A stretch of 64,000 nt of DNA from Oscheius onirici (lineage: Eukaryota > Nematoda > Chromadorea > Rhabditida > Rhabditidae), in contig OW051473.1 in assembly GCA_932521025.1 (NCBI GenBank), positions 9,796,001 to 9,860,000 of the forward strand, written 5' to 3'. The position numbers and the translations under genes are program-made. Shown piece by piece: positions 58,647 to 64,000 of the stretch. The notes below the pieces were generated by a model that had not been told where the DNA came from, made no database searches, and saw only the letters and a list, made by a program, of their open reading frames with translations. Numbering within the stretch: the stretch's first letter is position 1; each line of letters opens with the position of its first letter.

Positions 58647-59029
58647 AATCTGAAAATTTGGCTATAATCGTGATAATTGGCTTGAAAAAAAAGAAATGAG
58701 CAGGTTTTGAATGTTTTTAAAGGAGGAGCGTGAAAATCATTGAAGGAGGCAAAAATGGCATTGTTTTGAGACCCGATTGCCGCTTTGAAAACAATGGGAA
58801 AAAAGGTGTTAACTTCAAAAAAAAAAAAACTAGGCTACTTTCCGAAAATTTGCCAATACTTGATATTAGAAACAATGCAAAATCGATTTGAAACTATTAA
58901 TAGAAGATGAAGTAAAGCGGCTTTCGAAAACAACCCAGTTTGAAAGCGTCACTGCGTGAGAGCCGAAATAGGTACGTGTTTTCGCTCCCACGCCAAATAA
59001 CCAAGAAAATACAATGAAATAAACATTTA
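58647..59029. other. Spacer between two minus-strand genes
   Basis: AT-rich, no gene. It is short enough that USP39 and the upstream gene could be co-transcribed, but I see no direct sign of an operon. Confidence 0.4.
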
Positions 59030-61177
59030 TCAGTCAAAAAAGTCATCAGAGTCACTTTCTTCCTTCTTCGAAATGCTTCCAGTATAACCGGCAAACATTG
59101 GTTTAGCGGAAGATGAGGGTCCCTTGTTGAGATACTGCGACAATGAGCCGAGAACGGGCTGTGGCTCGGACGGTCTTAAAATTCAGCCTTTTTCTGGAAT
59201 TTCATCGCATACTTTATCTGAGAAGGTGCAGGAGCTACAACGGGTTGAGAAACTTGAACATCCTCACTGTCGTCAGACTCTGTCCTGTTCAGAAGGCCCA
59301 TGATTCGCGAGTAAGCGTTCGTTTGTTCTGGTTCTGAAAATTTTGAGTTTTTGAAGGTGCCTAGGTCATTTGAGAAGCTGAGAAACAAATATCTGTTTGG
59401 TTGACTTTTAACTGAGTTCAAAATAGATGGAATATGCAGTGTCAGGATGCGCCAGCGTTAATCTAAAGGTCCCAAGTTAGATCTCCGTTTCAGCTTAACC
59501 GAAGCTTCCATCTTTCTCCAAGGTTGGTATATTGGTAGTTTGCTAAGAACTAAATGCGTTCCTTGAATAATGTACGGAAACATGATAGCGGGAGATTCAA
59601 ATGTGGGGCGTAGGAAAACAGAAAGAAAAAATGAACCGGGAGGAACTAACTGGGATTCCTGTCAAAATATTGGAAAATGTTAGAAGATTGACACCCCTTC
59701 AGGATTCACGCGTTGTATCGTTGAATGACAGCGTCACACAGCGCAGGATAATGGAGCCTCTCGTCTTCATTGCCGGAGAGAAGCTTTACGTTCCAAAAAG
59801 CATAGCTCAAAGCGAAAAGGAAACCTCAGAGTTCGTTTTTTGTAAATAAATGACCAAACTTGTGTGCCTATACAGCATGTCCAATTACCAAGCGGAACAT
59901 AACTTACCTTTCTGAGGCGTAATCATGACGCTCATCGAAGTTTCTGGAGCCGGTAAAGGGGCTGAAGCAGTTGGAGTCGGTTTACTATCAGCAAATTGGA
60001 TCCTAGGCTGGGAGACGGTACTAATCTCAGTTGGTATTGGCGGCTGCTCAACAAAGGTCTCTTCCTTCTTAGATTCTTCTTTCGGATGTTCAATGGACGC
60101 TGTTATTGACGGCAGGACGCCACTTCTGATATCTTAACAACAGCTTTAGAAGCAGCAAAAAGTACCTTACCTTTAATCAGTTTCTCTCTAGCTTCAAGCC
60201 TTTGCATTTCTTCTATCCTCTCCATTGTTGGAGTAGTTGGAGGTTCCACTAAACTGAAGGTCATGTCAGCTAGTCGTTTTCTAACACCGTCAAGAGACGG
60301 AACTTCTTCTTCTGAATAATCTTTGCATTGAGATAAAACAGTGTAAAAACCTTCATAATACTCATCTCGCATTCTTACAGACCTGCTCCGGAAGTAGTCT
60401 TCAGTCGACATGTTCATTCTGGCATCCCTCAGGAGTCTCAGCTGCTGGGACATCAATCCAAGACGCTCTCTTGTTCGGGCAAAGTCGGATTCGAGGAATG
60501 GACCTCTGAATGACTGTTTTGGACCAGAATGCTGAAATTTTGGATTCGTCAGCTCAAGTTTTGAGGCACATAATGTTCAGAAAGGCTAGAGATTTTTGAT
60601 ACATCAGGTTTTTTATGTGAAGAGAGACATTGAAACTGACGAACCCTCTCAAGAGCCAGAAATCAAACGTTTAACCGAACCGACAAAGCTCTGAATCAGT
60701 GAGTGAGATTTCCAGTGAGCTTCAAAATGGCATATTTAGTGGGATCTCTATTGGACACTCATATTTGCCGGAAAATAGGACTTGTGCACCAAAACTCAAA
60801 AAAAACAACCTTTTAGGTATCTCACTGTAAAAGTGAACAGGTGGAGGAGCTGGTCGCTGAATAGAATGTCGATTCCCTTCCCAATGATAAGAAGACGTCG
60901 CTAAATGACTTACAAGATTGTGGTCCCGACTCTAAAAGTTAAATATCCCAAAAACTGAATAAACTTTTACCATTCTTTTATGATAAGTTGGCAGAGAAGG
61001 CTTCCAAGCAGGATATTTGCCACGGAGATAGTCGACATATGAATTCTGGAACCTTTTTACAGTGACAAACTTTGGGGTTACCCTAGCTGATTTCGCATTT
61101 TTCAATCTTCGTTCAAGAACACTGATTCGAGACTCGATTTCAGTCAAAGCAGAGCTCTGGGATCGATTAGGGTTCAT
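59030..61177 (-). CDS. Uncharacterised 358-residue protein with acidic C-terminal tail
   Basis: Six exons close in frame, high to low: 61177-60971, 60931-60914 (an 18-base microexon), 60531-60171, 60132-59908, 59333-59213, 59174-59030. The N-terminus has a short coiled coil (LTEIESRISVLERRLKNAKS) followed by a basic stretch; the middle is helical (RERLGLMSQQLRLLRDARMN, MERIEEMQRLEAREKLIK); then a low-complexity Pro/Thr region and an ending SKKEESDSDDFFD. The last motif is a run of likely casein-kinase-2 sites before an FFD end. I do not recognise the family. The start is the first ATG in the frame. Confidence 0.65.
59425..59480 (+). repeat. Fragment of the 25.7-kb SINE family
   Basis: ATGCGCCAGCGTTAATCTAA followed by AGGTCCCAAGTTAGATC matches the head of the element at 25660-25878 (minus). 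It lies in an intron of the 358-residue gene. Only the tRNA-like head is recognisable. Confidence 0.6.
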
Positions 61178-62338
61178 AATTGCCAAGTGAGGGTAATATA
61201 GGGGTCAGATAGGTACGCGCAGAGTGGCCATAGCAACCAGAAAAGCTGCTGTTTCCAGACAGCTCGATGGCTGGGACAAGAGTGTCAGGGAAGAGACAGA
61301 GGATCAGATATACCGAAAAAGTGTGAAACCATTCATAATCATAGCAAAAGGCCCCAATTTTGCTAGACAAAAGACAAGACAAAATCGAAACAGTGACAGA
61401 CAACGGGGCCTTTGAAGTTTCATGCTGAAAAGAGCTGTTGACTGACAGTGATGGGACCGACAAAACTGAACAATAAAGCAAGTGCTAATATAAAAATGAT
61501 GAATGATCGGTGAGCTCTAAAAACTGAAATCAAAGGGGTACCGCATTCATTGATACCATCAGAACTACAATATCCCCACCACTCTGTTCTATTGGAGAAG
61601 AACAATATGCCAGGGAATGTGATGAGGCAGAGAAAAGATTTGATCACGGCTCTACTGTTCAAATACTGTAGCCAGAATCTTCATACGCATGAGTTTATAA
61701 GGTTAATGAAGCTCTATACGAACTGCAAAGTGAAAATAGTCATCGGGACACATTTTTTCAAACGATTTTAAATTACTCCCAAGTCTGTGTGTGTCTATCT
61801 GAAGCTTTTTTTCTTTTGAGCATAAGGAGGGGAGTTTTGTGCGCAAATTAGTTTCAATAAGTCACGACAGAAAAAGTAATTGCGCGAGCTTTACTTCTTG
61901 CGACTTGGTTTGGTTTCTTTGGAAGGACAGAGGGTGACTGGAACGGAGTGACAAGGGGGCATGTACTTGAGTCTAGAATCCTCGACAGAACGAAGTAACA
62001 GATGAAGACGAGGAATCTCTAATTTTAGCCTTGTAATGGCGGTGCTATCTTTGTTTTCGTAAAAGGTGGCCCTAAAGAGAGATGTTTTTGAAGAAAAGGG
62101 TACCAAACTTAAAAAGTTTCGGTTGCTGACAACTGTTGCTCAGTAATTAGTTCTCTCAGTGGGGTATCAATAGTGCCCTTTGCTTAACCGTTCAATTCTG
62201 GCGAGATCTGTTCACAGTTAGGTTAAGCAATGGAGGAATGACTCAGAATGACTCACTGTCAGCATTTCCAAGCGATGCAAAATTAACTTAAATACGGTCC
62301 TCCTTTGTTCAACTCCGCTACAAGCTACAATCTTCAAA
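61178..62338. other. Mostly non-coding; one possible minus-strand terminal exon
   Basis: On the minus strand 62106-61891 an open frame has YENKDSTAITRLKLEIPRLH and ends in a basic tail (KPSRKK); a CTCTTTAG acceptor sits just inside it at about 62076. It could be the last exon of a small gene, but nothing upstream joins it. A copy of the repeat at 63515-63880 covers about 62118-62310. Confidence 0.35.
62118..62310. repeat. Repeat family X, copy 1
   Basis: Landmarks AACTGTTGC, TTAGTTCTCTCAGTGGGGTA, GCTTAACCG, TTCTGGCGAG and CCAAGCGATGCAAAATTAAC followed by TTAAATAC occur in this order and again at 63515-63880. Confidence 0.65.
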
Positions 62339-63048
62339 AATGGCCCTCTGGATGCTACGGTCCAAGATTTATCCTTCATTTTCCGCCTCTCCATCGCCAG
62401 TCGAATCTACCGGCGTGGATCTTTTTGCGCGCCAGTCCTACTAAAGGTAAAAGGTCATAAAACATATCTAATACAAACCATTCAGGAAAACGGATTCAAC
62501 CGTCCGGCTCAGCAGCTTCCTGGTTTTGTAGCGGAACACCCCAGTTTGGCATTCCGACATGTCGGCAAAAAGACCGATCAAATTGAGGTCAGTTCAATTA
62601 AACAGTCATTTTGAGATGCTCCCTTTAGAGCAAGTTGCTGACTTTCAGATTTGCCGAAAAGACCATCCAACATGGTTTCTGGACAGTACGCTGACCAAGA
62701 AACAGAAAACGACAAACATCTTGTTCATGCTTACAGTACGTTTTCTTGGAAAGGAATTGTATCAGCAGGATTTCATGTTGTTTGGAACTCTAGCTGTCAA
62801 GAACTGAAGCAGTTCAAGAGTCGAGGACGTCTACTGTTGGCACAGATGGTTAAATTCCTTTCTCTAACGTGCATAGGAGACAAATCCGGAGATGGCGAAG
62901 AAGAAGGATGCAGGAAGAAGTTCTTCTTACGTTTCTTGTACTTTCTTTAGTACAACTTTTTGTTTTTAGAAAGTACTGGAATGCGACAAGAGAGTGAAAG
63001 ACCTCAATCGCAGGCTTGAAGAAAATAGTACACCTAAACGTAGTTAAA
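62339..63048 (+). CDS. Unresolved gene with coiled-coil end (exon structure uncertain)
   Basis: Several pieces look coding but do not join cleanly: an ATG near 62341 opening MALWMLRSKIYPSFSASP; a frame ending at a GTCAG donor near 62589 (LPGFVAEHPSLAFRHVGKKT); a longer frame about 62650-62848 with NDKHLVHAYSTFSWKGIVSA and GFHVVWNSSCQELKQF; and, after a TTTTTAG acceptor at about 62970, KVLECDKRVKDLNRRLEENS to a TAA at about 63045. The last two could form a small protein with a coiled-coil tail. I do not recognise it, and introns of 28 bases would be needed, shorter than the others in this window. Confidence 0.3.
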
Positions 63049-63514
63049 AGAAGGAGGCCGTTACTGTCGTTTCCAAGAAGATCCTGGACAATTTTAGCGG
63101 TTTGGTTTTGGCTCAAAATCTCTCGATCCCCGAATACATGGCGGCCTTTATGATGAGGGGCACAGACTTGTGGACATGTATGGAGAGACTTCAAGCTCTG
63201 TTCGACTAACAAGTGTTTCTGGCTTTCAAACTCACTTCAACTGTTTTCAGACTCACTACACTTACTGTGACGCACCAGCTGTGCTCCCACCATACTCAGC
63301 ATAACTCTATCTAACTGTTGTCCTGCTCCCAATCAACGTTTTTTCTCTACCTCTCTCAGTTTCAGCCTGTCATTGTCTACATTCTCATGCCTCTTACAGT
63401 ATCTTTTGTCGGAACTATTCATTAAATGCTTTACATCTCTTCTTGACCTGTTCACGGCTACCAGAACTTTCAAATGGCTATAAAGAGAGATACGGTAGGA
63501 ATCGCTAATAGTTT
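63049..63514. other. Downstream flank
   Basis: An open plus-strand stretch directly after the TAA at about 63045 continues in the same frame (VVSKKILDNFSGLVLAQNLS, then TDLWTCMERLQALFD) to a stop near 63210. It may be readthrough, a broken exon or chance. No other feature. Confidence 0.3.
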
Positions 63515-63880
63515 CTGAAGCTGCCAACTGTTGCACGAGGATTAGCTCAGGTTGGGGTATTAATAGCCCCCTTTGCATAACCGGCTACTTCTGGCGGGAG
63601 TCAGGTCAGAGCAGGAGGAGGGCCCTCTGTAAATTACTTATCATTACCAAGTGATGCTTTTTTGTCCCAGTCCCTCTTTTGGATTTGTTCAAAAAGTCTC
63701 AGAATTAAGGGGGAGGGGTCACGTAACAGCGCCAAGATCCGACTGTTTAGACAAAAACAGTCCTCGGGATTGTGCGCGTAGGGGGTCACGTGAACAGACA
63801 AAATTACGTAAACATGGAGTTGCTGTCGCCTTATTCCATGCTTGGCCGTCCAAGCGATGCAAAATTAACTTAAATATCGG
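63515..63880. repeat. Repeat family X, copy 2
   Basis: Repeats the landmarks of 62118-62310: AACTGTTGCACGAGGATTAG, TTGGGGTATTAATAG, GCATAACCGG, TTCTGGCGGG, and at 63848 CCAAGCGATGCAAAATTAAC followed by TTAAATAT. About 200 extra bases separate the two halves. Confidence 0.65.
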
Positions 63881-63891
63881 ATCTTAAATAC

Positions 63892-64000
63892 CTGATCCCA
63901 GTTCTGGTCCCATCGGATAAGAAGTTCCAAAGCGCATGGCTGAGTCAATGTCTTCCTTTGTGGCATCGCCCCTTTCCAGCATCCTGATACTGTCGATAAG
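63892..64000 (-). CDS. 3-hydroxyacyl-CoA dehydrogenase-like, partial exon at the window edge
   Basis: Read from 64000 downward: IRMLERGDATKEDIDSAMRF then GTSYPMGPELGS. This matches the C-terminal domain of the fatty-acid beta-oxidation enzyme, where ERGxAxxxDIDxAMxxGxxYPMGPxEL is a family signature. The usual Phe after MGP is missing. A GT donor follows at 63891, but no following exon is visible; read without splicing, the frame stops four codons later. The repeat at 63515-63880 starts immediately beyond. The gene may be cut short by it or continue through a longer intron. Confidence 0.65.

Noticed and set aside
1-64000. CRISPR array, bacterial operon or prophage
   Set aside because: Spliced genes, poly(A) signals and eukaryotic families rule this out; no regularly spaced short repeat was seen.

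Overview
The window is animal nuclear DNA, most likely from a nematode. Genes are built of many small exons separated by GT-AG introns, a large share of them only about 37-60 bases, and most 3' splice sites end in a T-run plus CAG. Both strands carry genes. A WAGO-like Argonaute remnant, a shortened Cys-loop channel, a BMP ligand and a lone G-alpha protein fit a nematode. I cannot fix the clade. Exon boundaries below were read by eye; for most genes the reading frame closes across every junction, which is strong internal support.

Layout. 1-2.8 kb: a coiled-coil gene ending in a CSIM prenylation box. 4.85-6.94 kb: a divergent forkhead factor. 10.4-12.5 kb: a G-alpha subunit. 14.7-16.75 kb: a REPS-like EH-domain endocytic adaptor. 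17.5-19.4 kb: a shortened Cys-loop ion channel, convergent with a BMP5-8-like ligand (21.2-19.7 kb, minus). 21.2-26.8 kb: no recognisable gene apart from a tRNA-derived SINE. 26.8-29.4 kb: two tRNA-Phe genes in inverted orientation around the 3' half of an F-box-like gene. 32.3-34.8 kb: two ubiquitin-like ORFs on the minus strand with a tiny gene between them. 36.4-37.7 kb: a small conserved-looking protein of unknown role. 39.2-52.9 kb: the centrepiece, one 28-exon gene for a type II membrane protein of about 3,966 residues with five complete neprilysin (M13) metallopeptidase modules in a row. 53.0-53.6 kb: a broken Argonaute 3' end. 54.2-58.6 kb (minus): USP39/SAD1, a splicing factor, with a truncated RTE-like LINE in one intron. 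59.0-61.2 kb (minus): an uncharacterised 358-residue protein. 62-64 kb: poorly resolved exons, a repeat family, and the edge of a 3-hydroxyacyl-CoA dehydrogenase-like gene.

The genes do not form one pathway. The strongest candidate for something undescribed is the five-module M13 protein: every module keeps the zinc site and the substrate-binding residues, every module has a basic, convertase-like loop at the same place, and modules 2 and 3 are a mosaic of identical and diverged tracts that include identical introns, pointing to recent duplication plus gene conversion.
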